Shown piece by piece: positions 49,944 through 58,616 of a DNA stretch of 64,000 bases. This stretch comes from Planococcus wigleyi (GTDB taxonomy: Bacteria; Bacillota; Bacilli; Bacillales_A; Planococcaceae), in the NCBI RefSeq assembly GCF_014836985.1, contig NZ_JACSPU010000002.1:434001-498000 (forward strand), given 5' to 3'. The position numbers and the translations under genes are program-made. Within the stretch, counting starts at the first letter, position 1, and the number at the start of each line of letters is the position of its first letter. The notes below the pieces were generated by a model. That model saw only the letters and a program-made list of their open reading frames with translations. It had not been told where the DNA came from and made no database searches.

Positions 49944-50408
49944 ATGACGGTTCATTTTGAAGGATATTTAAACGGTGAAGGGTTGCGGATCGGCATCGTG
50001 GTCGGCCGCTTTAATGAATTTATCACCAGCAAACTATTGAGCGGAGCAGAAGATGCGTTAAAACGCCATGGCGTTGGAGAAGACGACGTCTCGATCGCCT
50101 GGGTACCGGGAGCTTTTGAAATTCCCCTGGTCGCCAAAAAGATGGCGATGAGCGGAAACTATGATGCAGTCATCACATTAGGGACGGTCATTAGAGGGGC
50201 GACGCCTCATTTCGACTATGTCTGCAGCGAAGTGGCAAAAGGTGTATCTCGGGCCAGTGATCAAGCAAATATTCCGGTCATTTTCGGGGTTTTGACCACG
50301 GATTCAATTGAGCAGGCAATCGAACGTGCTGGCACAAAAGCCGGCAACAAAGGCTGGGAATCTGCAGCAGGCGCCATTGAAATGGCCAATCTTATGAAAA
50401 AATTATAA
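49944..50408 (+). CDS. ribH: 6,7-dimethyl-8-ribityllumazine synthase
   Basis: 154 residues, standard Rib[52 protein letters not shown] (catalytic His), and [26 protein letters not shown]. It joins the RibB product with 5-amino-6-ribitylaminouracil in an icosahedral capsid. Terminator follows. Confidence 0.93.
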   Translation: MTVHFEGYLNGEGLRIGIVVGRFNEFITSKLLSGAEDALKRHGVGEDDVSIAWVPGAFEIPLVAKKMAMSGNYDAVITLGTVIRGATPHFDYVCSEVAKGVSRASDQANIPVIFGVLTTDSIEQAIERAGTKAGNKGWESAAGAIEMANLMKKL

Positions 50409-50414
50409 TCTACT

Positions 50415-50445
50415 GACGCCTGGGCTTTTGTCCAGGTGTTTTTTT
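50415..50445 (+). terminator. terminator of the rib operon
   Basis: ACGCCTGG-GCTTTTGT-CCAGGTGTTTTTTT. Confidence 0.8.
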
Positions 50446-50509
50446 GATTAAAAGATGAGGTTTAGGGGAAAGGGATGTATAACGACCTTAGGACTGGAGG
50501 ATCAGTAGG

Positions 50510-51217
50510 ATGATGTATATAGAAATAGCTTCAAAACTATTTTTTGGCTTGATCGCATTATTGCTGATTACTCGTATCTTGGGGAAAAAAGAAATGTCCC
50601 AGTTAACTCCCTTTGACTTTATTTATTCCATTGTGCTAGGCGGGATTTTGGAAGAAAGCATATATGACGATAAAGTGAACCCTCTGCATGTTTGGTTTGC
50701 AGTGGCTGTATGGGGAATCATGCTGTATATTATCGAAAAAACGACTCAAAGGAATGATAAAATACGGAAACTTCTAAAAGGCGAGACCTCCATTTTAATT
50801 CAAGACGGCGAATTCAATATAGACGAATTAAATAAAAATCACCTGGAGATGGAACAGCTTCGCGTGATGCTTCGTCAACAAGGGGTTTTTTCACTGAGCG
50901 AAGTTTGTGATCTGTTTTTAGAACCAGGAGGGACCATCAGTTTAAAAAAATATGCCAAGTATAAGGAAGTAACGCCAGACATGCTGAATCTGCAGGCAAA
51001 AAATGAATCGGTAAACTTTTTGTTTGTGGACGAGGGTAAAATAAACGAAGGCATTTTAGAATATGTGGGGAAATCAAAACAATGGCTGTATGACTCCCTT
51101 GCCGAGGAAGGTTATCCAAATCTCAAGGAAGTTTTGTATGCGGAATGGTCAGAAACAAATGGATTTTACATTAAGGGATACAGTAAAAGTAAAGAGAATA
51201 TCAAAAAAGTGAACTAG
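50510..51217 (+). CDS. DUF421 membrane protein, second copy
   Basis: 235 residues: three membrane helices with RILGKKEMSQLTPFDFIYSIVLGGILEES, then a cytosolic part (RKLLKGETSILIQDGEFN, ELMEQLRVMLRQQGVFSLSEV-like). It is longer than the DUF421 protein at 20153-20668 and belongs to the YrbG/YdfR-type group with a full C-terminal domain. Function unknown. ATG after ACTGGAGG. Confidence 0.82.
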   Translation: MMYIEIASKLFFGLIALLLITRILGKKEMSQLTPFDFIYSIVLGGILEESIYDDKVNPLHVWFAVAVWGIMLYIIEKTTQRNDKIRKLLKGETSILIQDGEFNIDELNKNHLEMEQLRVMLRQQGVFSLSEVCDLFLEPGGTISLKKYAKYKEVTPDMLNLQAKNESVNFLFVDEGKINEGILEYVGKSKQWLYDSLAEEGYPNLKEVLYAEWSETNGFYIKGYSKSKENIKKVN

Positions 51218-51227
51218 GGTGGAAAAT

Positions 51228-51758
51228 ATGAAAAAAACAATTTACTTGATTAGGCATTGCCAAGCAACCGGGCAGGCACCCGATACAGAATTGACCGAAG
51301 CGGGAAGGCGGCAAGCGCATAAATTGGCTGATTTTCTGGAAAAGCAGGATGTGGTCCATCTGATTACCAGTCCGTTCACCCGAGCCATCCAATCCATTGA
51401 ACCGGCGGCAAATCGATTGAATTTGCCGATCGAAGTGGATGACCGACTGGCAGAACGTGTGTTGAGCATGCAGGACTTGCCGGACTGGATGGGAAAACTG
51501 GAGGAATCGTTCGGTGATGCAGAGTTAAAGTTCGCTGGAGGCGAATCGGGAAAAGAAGCGGCTGACCGCGCAATGGAAGTGATGAGTGAAATGAAAGATG
51601 GGACGGCAGCGGTGACACATGGAAACTTATTAGGTCTGCTCTTGAAAAAAATCGATTCAGGCTATGGGTTTTCAGAATGGCAAAAGCTGACGAATCCGGA
51701 TGTCTATAAAGTGGAAGTGGAAAATGGGCATTCCTCAGTGGCGCGGATATGGAAATGA
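51228..51758 (+). CDS. histidine phosphatase family protein
   Basis: 176 residues with the phosphoglycerate-mutase-like core: YLIRHCQATG (RHG variant RHC, catalytic His), TSPFTRAIQSIEPAA, DRLAERVLS and AVTHGNLLGLLL (second His). Small-molecule phosphatase, substrate unknown. ATG 51228 has AGGGTGG at five bases; GTG 51219 lies inside it. It is ten bases after the DUF421 gene, so likely the same transcript. Confidence 0.83.
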   Translation: MKKTIYLIRHCQATGQAPDTELTEAGRRQAHKLADFLEKQDVVHLITSPFTRAIQSIEPAANRLNLPIEVDDRLAERVLSMQDLPDWMGKLEESFGDAELKFAGGESGKEAADRAMEVMSEMKDGTAAVTHGNLLGLLLKKIDSGYGFSEWQKLTNPDVYKVEVENGHSSVARIWK

Positions 51759-51771
51759 CAATTTAAAAAGA

Positions 51772-51794
51772 CCAACAGCTGAGGAGGCTGTTGG
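51772..51794. terminator. terminator after the phosphatase gene
   Basis: CCAACAGC-TGAGGAG-GCTGTTGG with AAAAAGA before and TTTA after; short T run. Confidence 0.55.
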
Positions 51795-51809
51795 CTGTTT
51801 AGCGGAATG

Positions 51810-52433
51810 TCATTCCAGCGTATTTCCTTCATTTGGAATGGGATTATTCTTGAGCAGTCCAGCTAAATGATAGGTATTATAAGCAAGCCGCTGAATTGCG
51901 GATTTGGTGAATTCATTGTTGCGCCCGGCATCCATATAAGAATCGCCGGGTCCTGCTTCACCGACCCAATAAGCATCAACATTCGGCGGGATAACAAAAC
52001 CGATATGGGAAAGCCCGTATAGAATGGAAGCCGCTGAATGTTTTGCTCCATCTTCGTTGCCGGTTACAACCACGCCGCCAACTTTATTGTAGAAAACGGC
52101 TTGCCCTTTGTCGTTGGTGACGCTGCTGCTTCCATAAAGGCGTTCAATGGCTTGCGTCGCCAAGGAACTTTTTTCGCCTAGCCAAATGGGGGTGCCGATA
52201 ATGACAATATCTGCAGCCAATACTTTCTCAAGGATTTGGGGCCATTCATCACCGTCGCCCATGTCTTCCTGGACACCATAGGCGATGGAGTAATCAGCCA
52301 AACGCAAGGTTTCAGATTCTACTCTCAATTGATTATAATGGTATTGAACATCCTTGATAAACCCTTCTGTATGAGAAGGTTCTTTGGAATTTTTCAACGA
52401 AGTGTTAAGGAAAAGTGCTTTTAAGGGTTGCAT
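51810..52433 (-). CDS. flavodoxin-like NAD(P)H-dependent oxidoreductase
   Basis: 207-residue flavodoxin-fold protein: KALFLNTSLKNSKEPSHTEGFI at the FMN phosphate loop, ADIVIIGTPIWLGEKSSLATQAIERLYG and GGVVVTGNEDGAKHSAASILYGLSHIGF. It belongs to the FMN reductase (NADPH-dependent) group; substrate unknown. ATG 52433 after AAAGGAGCG; the longer frame to 52544 is rejected. Monocistronic. Confidence 0.83.
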   Translation of the reverse strand: MQPLKALFLNTSLKNSKEPSHTEGFIKDVQYHYNQLRVESETLRLADYSIAYGVQEDMGDGDEWPQILEKVLAADIVIIGTPIWLGEKSSLATQAIERLYGSSSVTNDKGQAVFYNKVGGVVVTGNEDGAKHSAASILYGLSHIGFVIPPNVDAYWVGEAGPGDSYMDAGRNNEFTKSAIQRLAYNTYHLAGLLKNNPIPNEGNTLE

Positions 52434-52544
52434 TTTATCGCTCCTTTTATATTTTCGTTTCTGTTTAGTCCTTGTTTTCCCTTTTACCAGGAATATATGC
52501 AACAATCGATTCGAGCAATCGTCTGAAGAAAAGAGGTGTTTCAA

Positions 52545-54365
52545 ATGAAAAAAAATGATGCCCTGCCCTATATACTGATTTTCCTCTTGTTGCTAATTAA
52601 AGTGAGTGCTTTTCGTGTGCTTATTTTTGATACAAAATCGATTTTGCATATTGTTTTGATTGAATTTCCAATGTGGGCCCTTCTGTTATCTGCTGTTTTG
52701 CTGCTGGCAAAAAAACGGATATGGTTGGCTGTTTTTATTTTTAATCTGCTGACTTCCGTCATTTTCTTTACTGTCACGTTGTATATACGCTATTATTCCA
52801 CCATCCCTTCTTACTACGATTTACAGCAGCTGACGCAGTCGAGTTCTGTCAGCAATACCATTTCGATGCTTGCAAATCCTTGGGATTTCCTGTTTTTCCT
52901 GGATGCGATTTTGCTGGTGTTCATTGCCCGCCGCTTCGAAAAACCGGTGAAAATTGTTGCCATGAAATATACGGCAGTCACTATGGCCGCGATTTGTGCG
53001 ATTACCATTGTGTATGCGCTGCAACAACCGATCATTGATGTTTCTTATTTTGCGAAAGAAAATGGATTTTTGCAGTCTCAGCTGGCTCAATTGTATGATC
53101 GTTCCACAGAAACCGCACATGCCTCTTCCAGCAAGCTGTCAGCTAAAGAATTGGAAGAGTTGAAAGGCAATAAGTATGTGGAAGTCAGTAAACACGACAA
53201 TTTTGGAATCGCGGAAGGGCGGCATTTATTCGTCATCCAAGTAGAATCACTGCAGAATTTCGTGATTGGCCGAACCTTGCACGGCCAGGAAATCACACCA
53301 AACCTCAATAAGCTGTTGAGTGAAAGTGCCTACTTCTCCAATGTCTTCCAACAGGTGGGTGCGGGGACAACTTCTGATGCAGAATGGATGGCCAATACCG
53401 GACTGTATCCGCAAGGCATGATTCCGACGGCCAACAGCCTCACCGGAAAAGAAGTGCCTTCCCTGGCCCGTACATTAAAAGACAAAGGTTATGGATCTGC
53501 CACCTACCATGCGGACGATGTGACATTTTGGAACCGGGATGTGCTTTATCCGGTTCTTGGCTACGAAGAGGTCTTCTCGATCGATGACCTCCCAAATATC
53601 AAAACTGTCGGTTTCGGTCCGGCAGATGAAGTGCTGTTTGATTTTGTAGCAGGAGAACTGCCGCGCCAGCTCGACACTTACGAGCGTATTTATGCCAACA
53701 TCGTTACAGTCACCAGCCATACTCCATTTGAAATGCCGGGTGCTATGGAGTATCTTAACCTCCCAGCAGAATACGAAGGCATGTACATTGGGAACTATCT
53801 GCAATCCATCCGCTATGCAGACGAACAAATCGGCTTATTTATACAGGAACTGAAGGACCGGGGAATTTACGATGAATCCTTAATTGCCATTTTTGGAGAC
53901 CACTCCGGTATGCACGGCACTTTAGTGACGGAAGAAGACCGGCAGCTATTAAGCAACTTCTTGGGGCATACGTATTCTTTAAAAGATCAATTTACCATTC
54001 CGCTGATTTTTACAGGTGGAAATCTGTTTGAAGAAGCTGAAATGACGCGTCTAGGCGGCCAGGCCGACATTATGCCGACATTATTGGCGCTGCTTGGGGT
54101 GGAGCACGACGAGCCGATGATGGGGCACAATCTATTCCATTACAAAAAAAATCTGCTGGGCATGCGCTATTATATGCCTGGAGGGTCCTACATCCAGTCG
54201 GAACAATTCTATAAAGCGCCTGGAGCCAAACTGCCTGAAGTGCTGTACGATTTAAAGAGCATGGAAAAGCGCAGTAAAAACAGCGAAGCTAAAAAACATA
54301 TCCGGGATACGGAAACCTTGATGAACTATGCGGATACGTTATTAAAAGACTATATCGAGGAATAA
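52545..54365 (+). CDS. LTA synthase family sulfatase (LtaS/YfnI-like)
   Basis: 606 residues: five N-terminal membrane helices (about 8-165), then an extracellular sulfatase-type domain. Catalytic Thr276 in GTTSDAEW, Glu234 in VIQVESLQN, then FWNRDVLYP and FGDHSGMHG with the metal Asp-His pair. It polymerises glycerol phosphate from phosphatidylglycerol on the lipoteichoic acid anchor, or primes it. The usual KTSD is TTSD here. ATG 52545 after AAGAGGTG. Bacillus has four paralogues, so the precise role is open. Confidence 0.87.
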   Translation: MKKNDALPYILIFLLLLIKVSAFRVLIFDTKSILHIVLIEFPMWALLLSAVLLLAKKRIWLAVFIFNLLTSVIFFTVTLYIRYYSTIPSYYDLQQLTQSSSVSNTISMLANPWDFLFFLDAILLVFIARRFEKPVKIVAMKYTAVTMAAICAITIVYALQQPIIDVSYFAKENGFLQSQLAQLYDRSTETAHASSSKLSAKELEELKGNKYVEVSKHDNFGIAEGRHLFVIQVESLQNFVIGRTLHGQEITPNLNKLLSESAYFSNVFQQVGAGTTSDAEWMANTGLYPQGMIPTANSLTGKEVPSLARTLKDKGYGSATYHADDVTFWNRDVLYPVLGYEEVFSIDDLPNIKTVGFGPADEVLFDFVAGELPRQLDTYERIYANIVTVTSHTPFEMPGAMEYLNLPAEYEGMYIGNYLQSIRYADEQIGLFIQELKDRGIYDESLIAIFGDHSGMHGTLVTEEDRQLLSNFLGHTYSLKDQFTIPLIFTGGNLFEEAEMTRLGGQADIMPTLLALLGVEHDEPMMGHNLFHYKKNLLGMRYYMPGGSYIQSEQFYKAPGAKLPEVLYDLKSMEKRSKNSEAKKHIRDTETLMNYADTLLKDYIEE

Positions 54366-54430
54366 TTCCATCCGGTATAGGGAAGCCGTTATAATAGACA
54401 GTAAGTATGAAATGAGGGGGAAACCGGTCT

Positions 54431-55444
54431 ATGGTAAAAGAATTTGAAAAAGAAGTCATGCAGGCAATGGACAAGATGTTTGAAAATGAAATGAAAAAAG
54501 TCAATGATGCACTGGATCAAGATCTTCTGATTTCCTTAATCGGAGAAGTGAACGCGGGCAAATCATCCACCGTCAATAAAATCATCGGTGAAGATATTGC
54601 CAGCACCAACCCGATGCCAGGGGAAACCGTCAGTGTGGATCCCTATAATATTCATGGCCTGGAAAATATCAAATTTATGGATACACCGGGCTTAAACGAT
54701 CCGAATGATGAAAATCCCAAGAAAACACTGGAGTTCGTCCAGAAATCCGACGTCGTGCTGTTCTTCCTGAATGCAGCAGGAACGGTATTCTCTGAAAGCG
54801 AAAAAGAGAAATTCAATGAAATTGAAAAACACAATAAAGATATTTTAATTGTCTTGAATAAAATCGATGCAGCAGAGAATATTCCGTCCATTGTCCAGTT
54901 CGTCAAAGAGCATACCGCCCATAAATACAAAGTCATTCCGATTTCTTCGAAAACAGAAGAAAATCTGGAAACCTTAAAGAAGGAAATCCTTTTTTTGCTC
55001 GAAAAGAAAGGTAAAGACCTGCTCTTCGCCAAAAGCATGAAAGAAAAGTCTTCAGCTGCCACACGCTGGATCATTGGGGCTGGCGTTTCAGCTGGTGTGA
55101 TCGGTGCATCGCCGATTCCAGGATCTGACGTGTTGCCGTTGACTACCTTGCAAGTTGGGTTGATCATCAAATTATCGAACCTTTACGATAAGCCATTAAC
55201 CAAAAAAGCGGCAAAAGACATGATTGTCATTACGGCTACTCAAACCATCGGCCATACAATTTACCGCCAAGCCTTGAAATTCATTCCTGGAGCAGGATCC
55301 ATTATTGGAGGGACTGTTGCTTCATCCATGACCTTGGCACTGGGTTATGGTGTCAAATATGCGTATGAAAACAATATCGCCATTGATTACGACATGATCG
55401 GCGATATCTTTGAGAAGCTTAAAAACCGTGAAAAAAAAGCCTGA
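54431..55444 (+). CDS. GTPase with C-terminal DUF697 domain
   Basis: 337 residues. Dynamin/Era-like GTP-binding domain: G1 GEVNAGKSS (38-46), G3 DTPG, G4 NKID, with IPISSKT as G5. The C terminus (about 205-320) is a hydrophobic DUF697 part, GVSAGVIGASPIPGSDVLPLTTLQVGLIIKLS and PGAGSIIGGTVASSMTLALGYG, that likely sits at the membrane. Relatives are thought to act in membrane stress. ATG 54431 after GAGGGGGAAA. Monocistronic. Confidence 0.83.
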   Translation: MVKEFEKEVMQAMDKMFENEMKKVNDALDQDLLISLIGEVNAGKSSTVNKIIGEDIASTNPMPGETVSVDPYNIHGLENIKFMDTPGLNDPNDENPKKTLEFVQKSDVVLFFLNAAGTVFSESEKEKFNEIEKHNKDILIVLNKIDAAENIPSIVQFVKEHTAHKYKVIPISSKTEENLETLKKEILFLLEKKGKDLLFAKSMKEKSSAATRWIIGAGVSAGVIGASPIPGSDVLPLTTLQVGLIIKLSNLYDKPLTKKAAKDMIVITATQTIGHTIYRQALKFIPGAGSIIGGTVASSMTLALGYGVKYAYENNIAIDYDMIGDIFEKLKNREKKA

Positions 55445-55549
55445 TCGCTTGCTGAACCGCTCTTCGAACGTTGAAGGGCGGTTTTCAAGTTGCTTGCGTC
55501 ATTTGGATTTGTCATTTACCTTTAGGAGAAAGAACGACGGAGGTGCAGG

Positions 55550-56230
55550 ATGAAGATATTGGTGGTGGAAGATAACCCAAGCGTCAGTTCCATGCTGGAG
55601 CTGTTCTTTTCAAAAGAAGGCATACAAGGTGAATTCGCAGCTGATGGACTGGAAGGATACCGTAAATACAAAGACGGAATATACGACCTGCTGATCTTGG
55701 ACTGGATGCTTCCCGGGATGGATGGCATTGCACTATGCCGCAAAATCCGGGAGGAAGGAAACACGGTGCCGATCATCATGCTGACGGCAAAAGACAGTGA
55801 ATCCGACCAGGTCATCGGTTTTGAAATGGGAGCAGACGATTATGTCACGAAACCATTCAGTCCGCTAACGTTGATGGCGCGAATCAAAGCGGTTACACGC
55901 CGAACACAGAAAGTCGAGCCTGTATCGGACTCCATCCAAACCGTCCATTTCATCGTCAACAAAGAGACGCGGGATGTACTGAAGGATGGGCAGGCGGTAG
56001 ACAGCTTGACCCCGAAGGAATTCGATTTATTGGTGTTTTTCCTGCAGCATCCGAAGCAGGTGTTCAGCCGGGAACAATTATTGGAACAGGTATGGGGCTA
56101 TCAGTTTTACGGCGACGAGCGGACAGTAGACGTTCACATCAAACGGTTGCGCAAGAAAATCGATGGCGGAGACAAACTGTTCCATACGGTATGGGGAGTT
56201 GGCTATAAATTTGAAGAACACGCGAATTAA
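55550..56230 (+). CDS. yclJ: OmpR-family response regulator (YclJ-like)
   Basis: 226 residues. Receiver domain with phosphorylation Asp51 (LILDWMLPGMDG) and Lys in VTKPFSP; winged-helix DNA-binding domain with REQLLEQVWGYQFYGDERTVDVHIKRLRKKID. Long stretches agree with my memory of B. subtilis YclJ (SESDQVIGFEMGADDYVTKP). YclJK is linked to ResDE and anaerobic growth in that species. ATG after GACGGAGG. It overlaps the kinase gene by 20 bases. Confidence 0.85.
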   Translation: MKILVVEDNPSVSSMLELFFSKEGIQGEFAADGLEGYRKYKDGIYDLLILDWMLPGMDGIALCRKIREEGNTVPIIMLTAKDSESDQVIGFEMGADDYVTKPFSPLTLMARIKAVTRRTQKVEPVSDSIQTVHFIVNKETRDVLKDGQAVDSLTPKEFDLLVFFLQHPKQVFSREQLLEQVWGYQFYGDERTVDVHIKRLRKKIDGGDKLFHTVWGVGYKFEEHAN

Positions 56231-57614
56231 GTATTTCTATCAGCTGATTGCCAGCCATATGAGCATTTTGCTGATCGCATTTTTAATATTGAGTATTTTA
56301 TTCGTCCGCTATGTGGATGATTTTGCCTATGATGAAAAAGCGGAAGAACTCGAGAATTACGGGGAACAGATCATCGCTGAACTTGAACGGGCACGCCCAG
56401 GCACTAATCTGCAGGCTTATGTATCGATCCTGGAAGCGCAGAACATCAGTTTCATCGTTTTTGATCAGCAGAGTCGGATTTTGTATCCGGTCTCCGGCTC
56501 TTTCCCGCCTGTAGAACTGACACAGGAAGAATGGAATGTCATCGAACAGGGCGAGACGTTGGTCGTCAACCGGGATGTCGAAAGGTTTGAGCTCACAGTG
56601 ACGTTTGTGGCGATGCCTTATTTCGATAATAACCAATTGGCAGGCGGTGTCCTGCTTGCTTCGCCCGTCAGCGGCGTCAGCGAAATGATTGCCGAGTTGA
56701 ATAAAACTTTGATCACGACGATTTTGATCGCTTTCGCAATTGCGCTGCTGTTCAGCTTGTGGCTGTCGAAAATGCATGTCAGCCGGATCCAGCGGATGCG
56801 CAAAGCGACTTCCATGATCAGTGAAGGCCATTATGACGTCAATCTGCCGGAATCGAATTTCGATGAGTTTGGCGATTTGGCCCATGACTTCAACAAGATG
56901 GCGGCTAAGCTTCAGCAATCCAATGAAGAAATCGACCGCCTTGAAAACCGGAGGCGCCAGTTTATGGCGGACGTCTCGCATGAAATGCGGACGCCTTTGA
57001 CGACGATTGCCGGCATCATTGAAGGGCTGCGCAACAATATGATTGAAGAAGGGCAAAGGGAAAAAGGCATTCGATTGGCAAGTGAAGAAACGAAGAGGCT
57101 GATGCGCTTAGTCAACGAAAACCTGGATTATGAGAAAATCAGATCCAATCAGGTGGAGCTGACTAAAGAAGAAATCGAAGCGGACGAACTTCTAGAAATT
57201 ATCCAGGAACAGTTGTATCTGCAGGCAAAGCAGAAAGAGAATCTGATTGTGGTCAATACCCAGCCAGGTGATGTCATCTATGGGGATATGGACCGCCTGA
57301 TTCAAATTCTGATGAACATCACTAAAAATGCGATCCAGTTTACCGAAAACGGCACGATTTCGCTTTCTACTTTCTCAGAGGGTGATGACATGGTGATCAC
57401 CGTGGAAGACGACGGGTCAGGAATCGATGTCAAAGAAATCGATATGATTTGGCGTCGTTTCTACAAAGCTGATTTGTCACGCGGCAGCGGGCAATTTGGG
57501 CTTGGTTTGTCAATCGTCAAGCAATTGGTGACGCTGCATGACGGAGAAGTTCGCGTTGAAAGCGAAAAAGGGAAAGGGACGAAATTTATTATCCGCCTCC
57601 CCCACAAAAAGTAA
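56211..57614 (+). CDS. yclK: sensor histidine kinase (YclK-like)
   Basis: 467 residues: first membrane helix about 10-33, extracellular sensor part to about 160, second helix about 165-190, HAMP, then HisKA with SHEMRTPL (phospho-His) and HATPase_c with NITKNAIQF, DDGSGID and GQFGLGLSIV. Start placed at TTG 56211, at MKNTRIKYFYQLI, because the earlier in-frame ATG at 56163 lies deep in the regulator gene; ribosome site is GGGGAG, rather far. Terminator follows. Confidence 0.82.
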   Translation: MKNTRIKYFYQLIASHMSILLIAFLILSILFVRYVDDFAYDEKAEELENYGEQIIAELERARPGTNLQAYVSILEAQNISFIVFDQQSRILYPVSGSFPPVELTQEEWNVIEQGETLVVNRDVERFELTVTFVAMPYFDNNQLAGGVLLASPVSGVSEMIAELNKTLITTILIAFAIALLFSLWLSKMHVSRIQRMRKATSMISEGHYDVNLPESNFDEFGDLAHDFNKMAAKLQQSNEEIDRLENRRRQFMADVSHEMRTPLTTIAGIIEGLRNNMIEEGQREKGIRLASEETKRLMRLVNENLDYEKIRSNQVELTKEEIEADELLEIIQEQLYLQAKQKENLIVVNTQPGDVIYGDMDRLIQILMNITKNAIQFTENGTISLSTFSEGDDMVITVEDDGSGIDVKEIDMIWRRFYKADLSRGSGQFGLGLSIVKQLVTLHDGEVRVESEKGKGTKFIIRLPHKK

Positions 57615-57642
57615 CCCTGGGATTTTCCCTCGGGTTATTTTT
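57611..57642 (+). terminator. terminator after the two-component genes
   Basis: AACCCTGGGA-TTT-TCCCTCGGGTT (imperfect) followed by ATTTTTTG. Confidence 0.7.
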
Positions 57643-57740
57643 TGTGCCGAACTTTCTCTTTCTGTTAAAACTCTGGTCATAGTTTATTCATAACTGCTTG
57701 ATAAGCTTTGTATAACGGCTTAAGAAAAGAGGGAACAGAG

Positions 57741-58607
57741 ATGAAGAAAGTTTACTATATCGCCATTGGTGCGGCAGCGGCAGCGGTTATCTTTATGCTG
57801 GTTGCATTTTCAGAAGATGAAACAGTGGCTTCAGTAGGAGACACGAAAATTACAAAAGATGCACTATATGAAAAAATGTTGGCTTCTTCGGGGCCTGCGG
57901 CACTGGATGTTTTGATTTCCAATGAAGTGGTCAATCAGGAAGCGGATAAAGCGGGAGTCAAAGTGACGCAGGAAGAGCTGGATGCGGAAATGACAGTTTA
58001 CGAAGAAAGCTATGGCGGGACAGAAGCGCTTGAACAAGCTCTTGCTGCCAGCGGCATGGCGATAACGGATTTGAAAGAGGAGATGGAGATCTACTTGAAG
58101 GTCGAGAAAATCGTCGGGCCTGATATTAAGATAAGCGATGAACAGATCAAAACCTATTTCGAAGAAAATAAGGATGCATTCAATCAGCCATCACAGGTGG
58201 AAGCGAACCATATATTGGTAGCTACTCAGGAAGAAGCCGACGAAGTCAAAGCCAAGTTGGATGACGGCGGCGACTTCGCTGAAATGGCGGCGGAATATTC
58301 GACAGATACAAGCAATGCTGAAAATGGCGGTGCATTGGGAGCTTTTGGTGCCGGTGAGATGGCCCCTGAATTCGAGGAAGCTGCATTCAGTATGGAAGTA
58401 GATGAAATCAGTGAACCTGTCCAAACAGATTATGGATTCCATATTATCCAGGTGACAGGAAAAACCGCTGCAGTCGAGGCGAACTTGGAAGACAGCAAAG
58501 AGCAAATCAAAGAAACTTTATTTGATGAAGCGTTGAATACGAAATACGCAGAATGGCTGGCCGAAAAAACGGAGTCATACGACATCGTTAATACGTTGGC
58601 AGAATAA
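57741..58607 (+). CDS. parvulin-type foldase, membrane-anchored (PrsA-like)
   Basis: 288 residues. N-terminal membrane helix (about 5-22, IAIGAAAAAVIFMLVAF) with no lipobox cysteine, then a SurA-N-like part (about 30-135), a PpiC rotamase domain (about 145-235, VEANHILVATQEEADEVKAKL to TDYGFHIIQVTG) and a short helix. Firmicute PrsA is usually a lipoprotein, so this one is a different anchor type, probably helping secreted proteins to fold outside the membrane. ATG 57741 after AAGAGGGAAC. It is directly ahead of htrA, nine bases apart, so both would be made in secretion stress. Confidence 0.83.
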   Translation: MKKVYYIAIGAAAAAVIFMLVAFSEDETVASVGDTKITKDALYEKMLASSGPAALDVLISNEVVNQEADKAGVKVTQEELDAEMTVYEESYGGTEALEQALAASGMAITDLKEEMEIYLKVEKIVGPDIKISDEQIKTYFEENKDAFNQPSQVEANHILVATQEEADEVKAKLDDGGDFAEMAAEYSTDTSNAENGGALGAFGAGEMAPEFEEAAFSMEVDEISEPVQTDYGFHIIQVTGKTAAVEANLEDSKEQIKETLFDEALNTKYAEWLAEKTESYDIVNTLAE

Positions 58608-58616
58608 GGAGGACAT

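Noticed and set aside
55454-55484. Terminator after the GTPase gene
   Set aside because: AACCGCTCTTC/GAAGGGCGGTT can pair, but the T run is only four bases; left out of the feature list.
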